Positions 1 to 11,100 of a stretch of 64,000 bases of DNA are shown in pieces. Under the pieces are notes generated by a model. It made no database searches and had not been told where the DNA came from. It was given only the letters and a program-made list of their open reading frames with translations. Source of the DNA: Chondrosia reniformis (Eukaryota > Porifera > Demospongiae > Chondrillida > Chondrillidae); contig OX359193.1 of the NCBI GenBank assembly GCA_947172415.1, positions 2,102,501-2,166,500 on the forward strand, written 5' to 3'. Position 1 is the first letter of the stretch; each line of letters begins with the position of its first letter. The position numbers were made by a program, and so were the translations under genes.

Positions 1-289
1 AAGAACAGCAAAGATTTCAAGCTCGTTGTTTTCAAGAGGCTTTTGGAGGTATTTTGTGACACCTACCTTTGTACTTGATCTATTTAACTTGAGCAATTAC
101 TTATATAGTTTAGTATGTCTATGAACAGTGTAGTTATAAGCTGCGTGTAGATACTCTATAGTATATGATAGAGTAGAGAGGTTCATCGCTATGTTGAATA
201 TATGGTGGTTAATTATTGAGCTTGCTGTAGCATTATGACACAAAAATTTCAAGACGTTTCAGTCCACCGACCTTCATCAGTTGAACTGA

Positions 290-418
290 CACAACTTATA
301 CCACCTTATTGAATTGTGCCTCAAATCCACCTACTCCCAGTTTCATACATCCTTCTTTGACCAGGTAGAAGGAGCCGCAATGGACTCCCCTCTCTCACCC
401 ATCATAGCAGAACTATAT
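290..418 (+). pseudogene. Penelope-like element reverse transcriptase fragment
   Basis: A short open stretch reads LIELCLKSTYSQFHTSFF followed by DQVEGAAMDSPLSPIIAELY. This matches the Penelope-like RT block whose usual form is GAAMGSPLSPVVAN. The same block occurs in the longer Penelope copy near 57350, as GAAMESPLSPVIANIF. Only about 40 residues survive. The 5' side has stops and the 3' side runs into a MITE. Seen directly: the motif. Inferred: family membership. Confidence 0.65.
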
Positions 419-483
419 ATGTATGGGTGACCTTGAGGAAAATGCACCTATATATATATTGACCCTTGAGTTATACCATTTAG

Positions 484-821
484 ATTGTATGATATCAGAG
501 AGTACGGGAGTACTGTCTAAGTAGGAATGGCCGGGAAAAATGGCTGCCCTATCCAATGTATTATCAATCAACACCTCATAAATCACCAACGAAGCTATTT
601 TCGGATATATTCGGTTATTTGCAGCCATTAATGCACACTTTTCTAAAATTAATGCCAAAACATGTTTCGATGCTCTACACACTGTACAGCGTTCAAAAAG
701 TGGCTAACCAGGAATAGGCCCATTTCCAATTGCAAAATTCATTTTTCTTCTTTTATTGAATGTACTAGCACTAATATGTGAACTTTTGTGGGCACATACA
801 AGTTATAAATCATCATAAATA
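484..821 (-). mobile_element. Foldback MITE family M1, terminal part of copy 1
   Basis: It starts with a hairpin-forming end, tatcagagagtacgggagta then ctgtctaagtaggaatgg. The same end occurs at 6427-6461, 17964-18003, 26282-26322 and 44305-44343. The interior (cctcataaatcaccaacgaa, the gttcaaaaagtggctaacca segment) matches the copies at 25.4-26.3 kb and 43.4-44.3 kb in opposite orientation. The copy is interrupted at 821 by a larger transposon and resumes at 5705. No gene is seen in it. Confidence 0.7.
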
Positions 822-849
822 TAGTGCATTTCACTTAAAACACCCTATA

Positions 850-1466
850 CAGTCAGACCCCCGTTATCCGCACCTCAAATAACCCATTCCCTCACCATCC
901 GCATCATTTCCTGCTAAAACTAATCTGCACAATACATTTTTACCTCAATTAACTGGAAACCTCGCTATCCACATCCATTCACGCTTTTTGTATACTGTTG
1001 TATACCAATCCGTATAATTTTTCCTCAGTTAACCGGTGCATGGTTTACACCTTGAGTGAACGTTGTGAAGTCTTTCTGTTTTTTTTTTCAAGTAGTATCT
1101 GCCTGAGATGGCCTCTAGTTTGCCCATGAAACATCCAAGAAACTCCTTGAACGCCAGCAAGAAGAAGCAAATCTGCCTTTACAAGCAAGCACACCCGAAG
1201 GCTACGTACGATGGGATCCAAGCGCACTTCGAGAAGGACTGGGGTTTCAAGGTCGGCCTTTCCACTATTGGTGATGAAGGTAGAAGACGACAGCAAGGCA
1301 TGCCGTACCCGAACGCCAAAGAACCAGAGCGTTTTTAGAGCGTTTTTAAAAAAACCAGAGCGCAATTAAAGTTGCATGCAATACTGCACCCTCACTTATC
1401 CAGTTCCCTCACTTTATCCACCAATTCACCCAGATCAGATGTGTGTGGATAACTGAGGTCTGACTG
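850..1466 (+). mobile_element. Tigger/pogo-type nonautonomous element
   Basis: It is bounded by inverted repeats, cagtcagacccccgttatcc at the left and gtggataactgaggtctgac plus tg at the right, with TA on both sides (848-849 and 1467-1468). This is the usual pogo/Tigger end pattern. It encodes only a transposase N-terminus (1108-1338). It lies inside the older transposon at 822-5704. Confidence 0.75.
1108..1338 (+). pseudogene. Tigger-type transposase N-terminal remnant
   Basis: This 76-residue frame contains NSLNASKKKQICLYKQAHP and a downstream helical stretch (GIQAHFEKDWGFKVGLSTI). It fits the N-terminal CENP-B/Psq-type helix-turn-helix of pogo/Tigger transposases. The rest of the transposase, including the DDE catalytic domain, is absent. 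It therefore reads as an internally deleted, nonautonomous derivative. The opposite-strand frame over the same bases is a shadow. Confidence 0.5.
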
Positions 1467-2299
1467 TATTGTAATTTTCATATGCACAATGCAAGTAGAT
1501 GTAATTCAAATTTGGCTCTATGTAGAAAAACCTTTTGGGTCTCGTGACACTTTTCACTTTACCAGATCACTACAGTGCCCTAATACTGTAGGTATAGCTT
1601 AAGCTAATAATGAAGGACATATTGTACAGAATAGATTTTTGAAAAATTATTCAATTAAGTTTTTATACCTCATCAAAATCGACAAGATTGTTGAATTTTT
1701 ACTTTTAATATTTTTTAAAGCTCTTTGGTATATAATTCGACAAAAACCTTTAGATTTCTTTGTGTAAAATATATAAACATACTTTATTATTTTGTACAGA
1801 GTAGATTTTTAATTTTCGACATTTAAATCTAATTATTGATATGCAAAACTACCTTATATGGAAGTAGGTAATTGACATTGCTGGCTATATTCTTTGATTA
1901 AATGAAAGCTTTAAATGTAACAGGTACCTAAATTGTTTGAAATAGATGCATGAAGATCACAATACTGTAGACTACTAAGACAATCTTGCTACTAGGTATG
2001 ATTAGGGAATAACTGACATCTAAAAAATCATATAAATAAGGTGTTAACCACAAAGTTTACTTTACTTTTTTAAAGATTATTTGAGTAAATCTTTAGTTAT
2101 AACAGTTTTCATATAGTAGTAAACCATTAATAAACTCCAATAATCATTAAATTTAATTTATAAGTGCAGTTTATAAATTCCAAGTATATGTATTGTGAAG
2201 TCACAGTTAAATTTTACGATGAATATTAATACCTATAAATGTATAAGTCAAGGATTTGACTTAGTTAATCATGTGTTAACATTGTAGTTCAGGAACACA

Positions 2300-5200
2300 T
2301 CTGTGGGATTTGTATTCTTTGACTTTTTTGTCAGCTTCAAACCCAGAAAAGCCCTAATTAAAAGCACGCATATAATCTCTACTTTTACGAAAATATTTTC
2401 GAATGTCATCTACTGAAACACTGTCTAGGGCTGGTATAAGTTTTCTTTGCAGACCCTCATAAGTGTAATCACATTTTGCTCTTGTGTACTTTTTAGCCTT
2501 TGGCCCAAACAGGCTCATTCGGGTTTAATTCAGAGTGAAATTTCAGAAGATATATAACTTGGTGGCCATACTGATTCAATAATCTCTCAGCTTTGTTCTT
2601 TTTTTCGTTTTTAAGATCTTCAAATTCTTCACAGGCACCATATGACTGATCTGCGTGTTTTCACGTTTTTTCATAATCACTTTTAAAAGAAAGTTTCGTT
2701 CTATATAACAGAAACGATTTGCTACCTTAAACTGGTATACATCGAAGCGCTTATTTAAATGTCAGCGAAGTCTGAAATTTGAGCGAGATTGAACAACCAA
2801 TATCGAAGATATAGTGTTAAAAAGGGCCAATTTTAAAACTCTCAGACACTATGTGCTTAGTCTAGGAAAAAGCTAGAACTACGTTCAATACTTCATTTAA
2901 AAGGTTACAATGTATTCTGACAAAATAAGAAGTCCTTTTGATTCGTCCATCCATTGAGAAGAAAACTGTGAAAATACACTTTTAATAGATTAGTAAATGC
3001 TATTTAATCTTTCATATCCTGGGAAATAAAGCTCAGACGCCAACAGACTTCTTAATTCTTACTAAATGACACTCACTGAATCCATTGAAGCTGACTACAT
3101 GACTGTGAGGATCTTCTAACTTAAGCGCATAGGCAATTTTCCTTCACTTCTGCAATAGACACCATTTCTTAACATTTAAATCAGCAAATAAGTATATTCA
3201 TGGGATGATTTACACATTTGTAACGCAAACGGTGAAATTTTATAGCCAGATGGTAATATTGCACAAATCCTAAGTTGTGTAACTGGGATATTATATACTT
3301 GTATACTAAACGTTGACGCAAGTGGTCGAGGATCGTCGTAAGGTGTTATTCACACTAAGGATCGCAAATTTTTGTCTACAATAGTAATTAATGAGAAGAT
3401 TATGCCCCCCAAAAAACCAAGAGGAATATCAGTCGCTAATCAGATTGCTCTGAAGTTCAACTGCGGCTTTGCAAGAGTTGCTGCATACGATTTATTCGTT
3501 TACAAAAGGTGCGTAAAACTAAGTAGTCGACGATAGCTAGAGAAGTGAATCATATTGAAGCTACTATGCAATGTATTACTAGAGCCCCTGAAAAGCCGTT
3601 TTCACGATTGTATTAGACATACGGAGTTAGACGACTAGATAAGACATTAATAAGATACAAAGTGAGACGATTATACGACATAATACGAAGCGAGACGATT
3701 ATATACGATACACAAATCAATTAAGCCATGGCTGCTGTTTTAAGTCTATATATGTAGCTATTTCCTATAACCGCTAACGCTAAATAACGCATTCACTCTA
3801 ACGATTAAAAAACGAAAATTCTTTACTAATTAGCGCTTTTTACGTGATGATTGCTATAAGGCAGCCTATCCTTAAGGAACAACCATAAGGTATCAGTGTT
3901 GAAGTTTCCTTTGCATGTCTTCCTTCTTTATCCCCCTTACATTCACCCCACACTCTTCTAATACCATTCGTAAACCCTTAGGCACTCCACTATCAGATAC
4001 CATCGACTGAGGCCTTCCATTTACTGAAATTTAAACCAAGATGTCCTCATCTTAGGCTGGGCTCCCCCTGGATTTACATTCATTCTTGTGGCTATGAGTG
4101 CCTCCTCATCATAGGTAAGATGTATTCTGGCTTGATCAAATATCCAGACTACTGTATACCTGTCTTCAGGATATTTGAAGTTGGCAATTCTGGCAGCCTT
4201 AGCTACTTGAAGACAAAATTTGTCTGATGTGAAGTATCCATCTGCCTGTACACCAAAAAATGCAACTCTCTAGCAATTTGAGGCACTGTATTATCACCTG
4301 TAAGTGAAATCTGTATTCTTTCCTCTTCATTTAGCCTTAGATAACCATTAAATTCATCAACAAAATCGGTTATCATTATTCCTTTTCCAGCATCTTTAGG
4401 CAGTAGTGGCCACTTGCCCTTTTTGTACCACCCACTGGTCTTACCATCATTTGCATGAAAGGAAGATTCATCATGATAGATGAATACTAGATGCTTGGCC
4501 TTGTCTGAACTGCCTATTGGATAAGGATGTATCCCATCCTCACAAGGTGGAGGTGGTTTGTGGTCTTTCTCTAGTGTGGCTTTTCAGGAACATTTCACGA
4601 TATTCTGCAACATCCCTTCGCTCATGGCCATCAACATACCCTTCGCAAAACTTGGAAAACTGAAAACCAAGCAGATTCATAAAACGTCATGCTGTTGTTT
4701 TTGATACTTGCTTGGGATATGAAAGGCTTGAATAAGAGGGAAGTAAAGTCTCATTAAGCCAATTCATAAACACTTCCACTGAAAAGTTGGATGATTTTTT
4801 GATGTACATTCCCTTAAATATTTCATTACCTTCTTTTTGATGTCTTCATCATCGGCAAGTCTGGGTCTATGTGTTGAATAGCCCCTCTTTTCTGAAAGGA
4901 TCTCCCCACCACTTCCATAAAAGTCATGGACCCACTTTTTTATGGTTCTTTCGTGTGTTCCAACATATGCTGAAACAGTGGATGCTGATGGGTATACTCC
5001 TAACCCACAGTCCTTTAGTATATTCATTGCCATTACAGTGAACATTCTAACAACTTCTGTGGACTGATCAGAAAACCATGATAAATGCACAGCCTTTGCC
5101 TCTTCATGATTAAATTAATAATCAGCTTCTTCCTCTGAATCGTCACTGCTACCTTCGAGAAGGTCACCGTGCATCTCCAAAAAACCGTCATCTTCACCCA

Positions 5201-5364
5201 ATATATCAGCAGACTCATCCAAAGAAGCAACAGGCAAAGACTCTGCTAAACTCTCTGACGATTCTTCAGCGTTTTCTACGGAGCATTTTGAAGGCAATAA
5301 CAAACGTACCTTTTCCATTCTCTCTTCAAATTGTCTCTTTCTAATCTACCTTTTCTTGCCATGC
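2300..5364 (-). pseudogene. Large DDE transposase of the HER/HDES type, broken
   Basis: Minus-strand fragments lie in the right order for one family of large eukaryotic DDE transposases. They are: an N-terminus MARKGRLERDNLKREWK near 5360; a helix-turn-helix-like region at 5090-4764 (THERTIKKWVHDFYGSGGE); GYVDGHERRDVAEYREMFL near 4620; IYHDESSFHANDGKTSGWYK near 4480; KDAGKGIMITDFVDEFNGYL near 4380; then, after a 1.2-kb gap, VIYLLKFHSELNPNEPVWAK and DSVSVDDIRKYFRKSRDYM around 2640-2380, ending in KEYKSH. The DES and ELNPNE blocks look like catalytic D and E positions. Many stops and shifts make it nonfunctional. The family assignment comes from remembered motifs; no alignment was run. Confidence 0.65.
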
Positions 5365-5704
5365 GATTCCATTTCTATTTAAGCTAGGATAACGTCGAAA
5401 TATTAAGAAAAACCATTGAATTGCGGGTATTTCCTGGCAGTAACACTAATTACGTTATACGGAATTTTACCTAACGTAACCGTATTAACAGCTACCAATT
5501 AACTGAGAATGCGTGATGACGAAATGACAATACTCCAATTTGATTGGATAATCCTCATAACTCGGTCTATGAATGTTTAATAATCGCGAAAAGTGCACCA
5601 TTGAAATCAGCACCCCAAAATACCCCAGGGTTAGTATTTTTGTAATAGATTTCATTAAATGGAATAGAGTTTCTTAAGTAGGGTGTTTTAAATGAAATGC
5701 ACTA

Positions 5705-6665
5705 TATTTCCGAACTAGGGTCCTAAATCTGAATGCGCTCTACATGAAGCATGATAATTATGAAAATTGTGGTCTTCTCGGCCACCATTTTTAATTAAGA
5801 GATCATGGTTTTCGGCATATTTCTCTTGTCTAAGACGTTATTTTGAGATTTTCACAAAGAAAACTTTCAAAACTAATTAGGGTAAGTAATTTTAACAAGA
5901 AAAAGGGAGAATACAAGTAAATAAAAAACATTTACAAAAATGATGTTAGAAGTTGGAATGGCACTGTACACTAATACATTTGCAAAAAGTATCGATACAA
6001 GACACTGATTATATGAAACTAGAGAACAATAAAAATATTCTACAAAATAGTAGAAGATGTAAGGATTGCACAAAAAGCACAGAAACAAGAAAGGGATGTT
6101 ACACAGTGAAGAATTATTTATGCATGAATCATACAACACCCTTGCTTGTAGGATTCATGCATAAATAATGCTTCCCTGTGTAACATCCCTTTCTTGTTTC
6201 TGTGCTTTTTTGCCATCCCTACTATTTTTGTAGAAAATTTTTATTGTTCTCTAGTTTCTGTACTTTTTATGGAGCCTAAGCTAGTAATTAGATAATATAC
6301 CATTTTTGTTTCACAATCATCAACTGTTGTATATTTAGGTATACATTGCCTTCTTTTGTCGATTTTGGGCCTATTTCAGGATTTTGCTCCTATACCGATG
6401 TATGAGGAAAATGAAAAAAACACGTCATCCCTACATAGGGAGTACTACCGTACTCCCTGATAAAGCTAACCATACAGCTTGGTGCGGCCAAACACAGAAG
6501 TATATGGTTAAGTTACTTAAATTTCAATATATAAGCAACTTCTGTATGATTAGCTTTATCATATAATCAGTGTCTTCTTTCGATACTTTTTGCAGATGTA
6601 TTAGTGAATGATTAAACTCCTACTTCTAACATCATTTTTGTGTAAATGTTTTTTATTTACTTTAT
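5705..6665 (-). mobile_element. Foldback MITE family M1, rest of copy 1
   Basis: This continues the M1 copy begun at 484. It includes the gagcgcattcagatttaggg region (here inverted, at 5725-5745), the segment around 5800 (gatcatggttttcggcatat) and the outer arm starting aagtaaataaaaaacattta at 5918. The matching outer arm returns at about 6540-6660 in inverted orientation. A second internal palindrome (6020-6265) and an M1 hairpin end (6427-6461) are nested inside. Confidence 0.6.
6020..6265. repeat. Long inverted repeat (arms about 110 bp)
   Basis: The left arm, from ctagagaacaataaaaatat to gaagaattatttatgcatga, is followed after a short loop (about 6130-6150) by its near-perfect reverse complement ending at gttctctag. 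The transcript would fold into a long hairpin. The short ORFs over it are palindrome artefacts. Confidence 0.75.
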
Positions 6666-7189
6666 AGAGAGGAACCAAATGAAAAATTAAAAATGACAAC
6701 AGGTTTATTGCTGGACAGATTCATATGTTGTATTGAAATATTGTACTGTACATGTGTTAAAGTAACTGTTTTTCAGCCTCGACTTCAGTTTCAATGCATG
6801 CGTACGTATGTACAAAATGTTAGAAAACTTGGTAACTCGGAGGCTGAGCCCTAAAGAAAAGGAACCGCCTAGCCCCAACCAACTGAAGAACAAGATTATA
6901 ATCAAACATAAGAAAAATGGAGAGGGGGACAAAATACCAGAAGATAGTTAGTTTAAGAATACTTTGCTAAATACATAGCATATTCATTTATTGTTCACAT
7001 ATATGTATATAATGTATCTGCATTGTGCAAAAAAGCAGAAGAATTTGATTTGATACATTCTGAGAAACATGGCTACCTGTTGATGTATGATTCAGCCCTA
7101 AAGGTATCTATACTGTATTGGAATTATCTATACATAAGTAGTAGACATCACATATAAGGATCACTACAGTTGTAGTGTATGTAAGACCC

Positions 7190-7440
7190 CTAGATATAGC
7201 ATAGAGAGCCAAGGATTTAGATTAAATCAAGATCAAGAAAAGACAAAGATTACCAGGGTCACTGAAGAAGGGTGAAATTCCCAGAAACAGCTGTCTGGCC
7301 CAGTGGAGCAGCAGAAGAAAGCAAAGAAAAGACTGCAGGACTGGAATCTTCATCCAAAGCTCTCTCCAAGTTTAGTTCCCTATAGGCTATATTACAGAGT
7401 AGGTATAGCATGTAGGAAAATGGTGTATTAGATTTTTCAT
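7190..7440 (+). repeat. Hammerhead-bearing repeat, copy A
   Basis: This repeat of about 240 bp also occurs at about 31310-31590 and 32855-33080. It contains GGGTCA (7256-7261), CTGAAGA (7262-7268), a GGG/CCC stem II, GAAA (7284-7287), the palindrome CAGCTG followed by TC (7288-7295), and TGGCCC (7296-7301), which can pair with GGGTCA. This is the order of a type I hammerhead ribozyme with a very short stem III. The core differs from the active consensus CTGATGA at one base. No gene is seen. Confidence 0.55.
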
Positions 7441-8105
7441 GTGACCTTTGTGAATTAAGAGTCCAAATTACCGACTAAAATTGACGTATATAGCTACATT
7501 TTAATGATAGTTCAAATACAATTGTATACATATTTGGTATCTTCAATTTCGATATCACAATACTGTAATAAAAATGTATATATTATAGTAAACTTTATTA
7601 AATACAGTCAAAAAAACAATATAAAGTGACTATGCATGGAAATATATACACAGTAGCAATGATTAAATTTTCAAGAATTACTGTAATAAAAATGATATAG
7701 CATATTTTGATTGTATACATGTACGTATATATGCGTATTTTGTACTGTATTTTTTCCCTGGAATGTTTCATTAAAGTGCTGGAATACACATTATTTTGTT
7801 CTGGCTGATCAAAAGATTTTATTCTCCAAGAGATTGATGGAAAACACTTTTTTTACCAAAAGAACAAGCTAATACAGTTCAGAAACCAGGTTTGTTAATC
7901 TCATCATGAGTATATAAGACCTGACTGAAGCCTTTAATAAACATCTTTAAGGAACATGAATATATTCCATTCATACTATACAATTGTGTATTCTTGTAGA
8001 TCAGAATCACTCTGAAGAGCTGAGAGTTAAGACAGATTATATAATATAATATTCAGAGATGAATGAATCAATGAAGAAGCCACCAGCTTAATACTTTACA
8101 TGTAG
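7441..8105. other. AT-rich intronic or intergenic sequence
   Basis: No supported gene is present. The stretch is AT-rich, with only short spurious frames, and lies just before the first recognisable PLC-gamma exon. Confidence 0.5.
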
Positions 8106-8106
8106 A

Positions 8107-11100
8107 TGGTTTAATGCCAAAGCCACTCGTAAAAGTGCAGAGAAACTGTTGAGAAGAATACCACTAGAAGGAGCTTTTATTGTCCGTCCATCTTCTCAAT
8201 TTAACAAATGCTGTACTTCTAACCCAAATACATACATATATATCCATGACATTGAAAACACAATATTATATACTTTATCTTTTATAAAGAGCTCAAAAGA
8301 AAATCAGGCATGCAAGAATTGCTCAGGATGAATATGACGGACAATATTACATTGCTGGGAGATCTTACAAGTCCCTTGCTGAGTTTATTAATACTTTTTA
8401 AGCTACTCCAATTGATGAAAACACCACACTTACCACTATTGCTACTGAAGCATTGGCTGAAGTGCTGGATTCTAAGCGTTTCCCTTTCAGCTTGTGCAGT
8501 ATATATATTGGGCGTACTTGCAAATGGCGGCTCGCGTACTTGCTATGTTGCCAGCCCTGATATGGATTGCATTGTTTGTGAAGAATTACCTAAGGACTGC
8601 TGAAGATGACTCGTTATATGGCTATGAGTATCCGTCTGTACATGTGGAAAGATTCTCAACATCTCTTCTGCCGAAGTACCGACCGATTGATGCTTTTTCA
8701 CACCTAAGTCGGTCTAGGAAGAAGGCGCAAGAGATCGTAAGAAACTTACTGGAACCTAGCGGAGGAGGAAACACACTACTGCTCAGTTGTGGAGACGTGA
8801 AACCTAACCCAGGACCCTGTGCTGACAGCCAAGAGCCGCGACTGAAGAAATCAGACCCGAAGAAGATGTTACGACTCGCACACCTCAACGCCTGCAGCCT
8901 CATCCATCACTTTGACGATGTTGCTTGCCTGGTGTCCTCTGTCCGTCCTGAAGTCTTGGCCCTTTCTGAAACTTGGCTGGATTCATCTGTTGGTGATGGT
9001 GAGTTGTATCTTCCTGGTTATACTTTGTATCGTTGTGATCGTTCTCTGTGTGGCGGAGGTGTTGCTGTGTACTGTGCTGATCATCTGTCCTGTGCTGTCC
9101 TTTCTTGTGGGCCTTCTGCCTCTGGCGTTGAGTACTTGTGGGTCTCTATTGATTCCAGGCTGTTCTCTTCCCCTCTTATCTTTGGCTGCTTCTATCGTCC
9201 TCCAAATCTACCTTCCCAGTCAGATCCATGATGTGTGTAACAGCATTTGAAAAAATGATTGCCAAAAAGAACCTTGTTGCCTGTGGAGATTTCAATGTGG
9301 ACATGGCTGATCTAAACAAACCTTACTCCAAACTTCTCTCGAACTTCCTGACTTCCCACTCTCTTCAGCAACCCATTAGCTCCCCCACTCACTTCTCTTC
9401 TACTTTACATTCCATCCTTGACCTATTCATCGTTACTTCCAATGTTCCCATATCCCAATCTTCTGTTCTTGACTCAGCTATCTCTGATCATCTGCCTATA
9501 ATGCTTGACATCGACTGTTGTGTTCCTAAACCTCATCCATGCTTAGTAACTCGTAGGTCATTTAAAAACTTTTCCAAAGTAAGCTTCGAAGAGGATCTTT
9601 CTATTGTACCATGGTCTATAATTGCTGTCTTTGATAGCCTTGATGATAAGATCGATATCTTTAACTCACTCTTGCAGGATGTTTTGGACCTACATGCCCC
9701 ACTGAAGACAGTAGGTGTCAAGAAGAAGCCTGCCCCTTGGATCACGAAACGTATAAGAGACGAGATGGATCATCGGAATAAACTGTTTAGACTGTTCAAG
9801 AAAAATCGACTAATGGTATCATGGTAAGCATTCAAGGCACAGAGGAATAGAGTAAGGTCACTTCAACGAAGGGCAAAGATAAACTATTTCCTTGGCTTAA
9901 TCAGGAACAAAGCTCATTCTTCTGCTCTATGGAATACTCTTAAGGCAGCTGGTGTTTCTTCCTCTTCACATGAAAACTGGTCTTGCTTCAACATGAGCTC
10001 TTCCGCTTTGTTGCTGTTTCTTCTACTGGTTCTGGTACCCCTCCATCTCCCCCTGCTTTGGCTTCTCCTCCCCAGTCTACTCTATCTCTTACCTCCACTA
10101 CCCCTGCTTGGTGTGAAAAAACCCTAGCTCCTTAAGCCTAGATGCTCTCCAGGTCTTGATGGTATCCCTTCCTCTGCTCTTATAGCTGGCCGATCTGTCA
10201 TCTCTTACCCTCTGTTGCCTATCCTTAATTCCTCCCTATCTTCTTCTATCTTTCCTGGATCCTGGAAGTGTGCTTGGGTTAAGCCACTCCACAAAGGCGG
10301 TGATCGTGTCTCCCCCACGAATTACCGACCCATCTCTCTGCTTCCAGTCTGTAGTAAACTTCTAGAAAGGTGTGTCCAGGAGCAGTTTTCTTCTCACCTC
10401 ATACAAAACGACCTTCTCTTCCCTTATCAATCTGGATTTCGGCCCAAGCATTCTACCCAAACGCTTCTTCTTCACTGCTTGGATGACTGGTACAAGGCTC
10501 TGGACAGAAGACAGTTCATTGGGGTTGTGTTTCTTGATATCTCCAAAGCTTTTGACACTGTGATCCATGATCTTCTTTTGTCTAAGCTTTCCCAACTTGG
10601 TTTCTCCTCGTCTACAGTTGCTTGGTTTAAGTCTTATCTTTCCGATGGTTGCCAGGTTACTCGTGTCAGTGATTCATTCTCCTCTCTTGGTTTTCCCACA
10701 ACTGGTGTTCCCCAAGGCTCTGTGCTTGGTCCTTCTCTCTTCTCTGCCTTAATATCAATGACCTGCCTTCAGTCCTGCCTGCTGATTCTGTTGTTCTCTT
10801 TGCTGATGACACTGCCATCTACATCAATCTTGCTTCTTTAAACTCTTCACTTCAACAGTGTCTAGGTGCAACCAGCCTGTGGATGGCCAGCAATGGACTG
10901 CAACTGAATGCAAGCAAAACAAAATGTATGCTCCTTCACTCTAGTAGAAGAAAAATTGAGACTGGCTTGGACGTTCTTGTTGATGGTGTAACTGTTGATC
11001 AGGTACGAGTGTTCAAGTATCTTGGTGTGCTTATAAACGATACCCTAACTTGGAGTGATCATGTTGACATGATCTGTAGAAAAGTAAGCTGTCGTCTCAA

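Larger units (their letters stand above)
822..5704 (-). mobile_element. Decayed 4.9-kb Tc1/IS630-like DNA transposon inserted in MITE M1
   Basis: The ends are inverted repeats of about 27 bp: tagtgcatttcacttaaaac at the left and the reverse complement of gggtgttttaaatgaaatgc plus acta at the right. They are flanked by a TA duplication (820-821 and 5705-5706). Comparison with uninterrupted M1 copies gives the empty site cataaa-TA-tttc, which proves the insertion. The interior contains pieces of one large transposase on the minus strand and a nested Tigger-type MITE. The stretch 2800-3980 holds no recognisable coding sequence. Confidence 0.75.

Noticed and set aside
1045..1365. Minus-strand 106-codon frame
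   Set aside because: It lies opposite the Tigger HTH remnant, which has the recognisable motif.
5953..6168. Plus-strand 71-codon frame
   Set aside because: It lies within a palindrome; its codons mirror the other arm and no protein family fits.
8149..8603. Separate small genes at 8149-8331 and 8310-8603
   Set aside because: The first is the PLC-gamma SH2 exon read through into intron; the second is out of frame with both PLC-gamma and the LINE.
9533..9745. Minus-strand frame opposite the LINE endonuclease
   Set aside because: A shadow of the LINE coding strand, as are the minus frames at 8622 and 10362.
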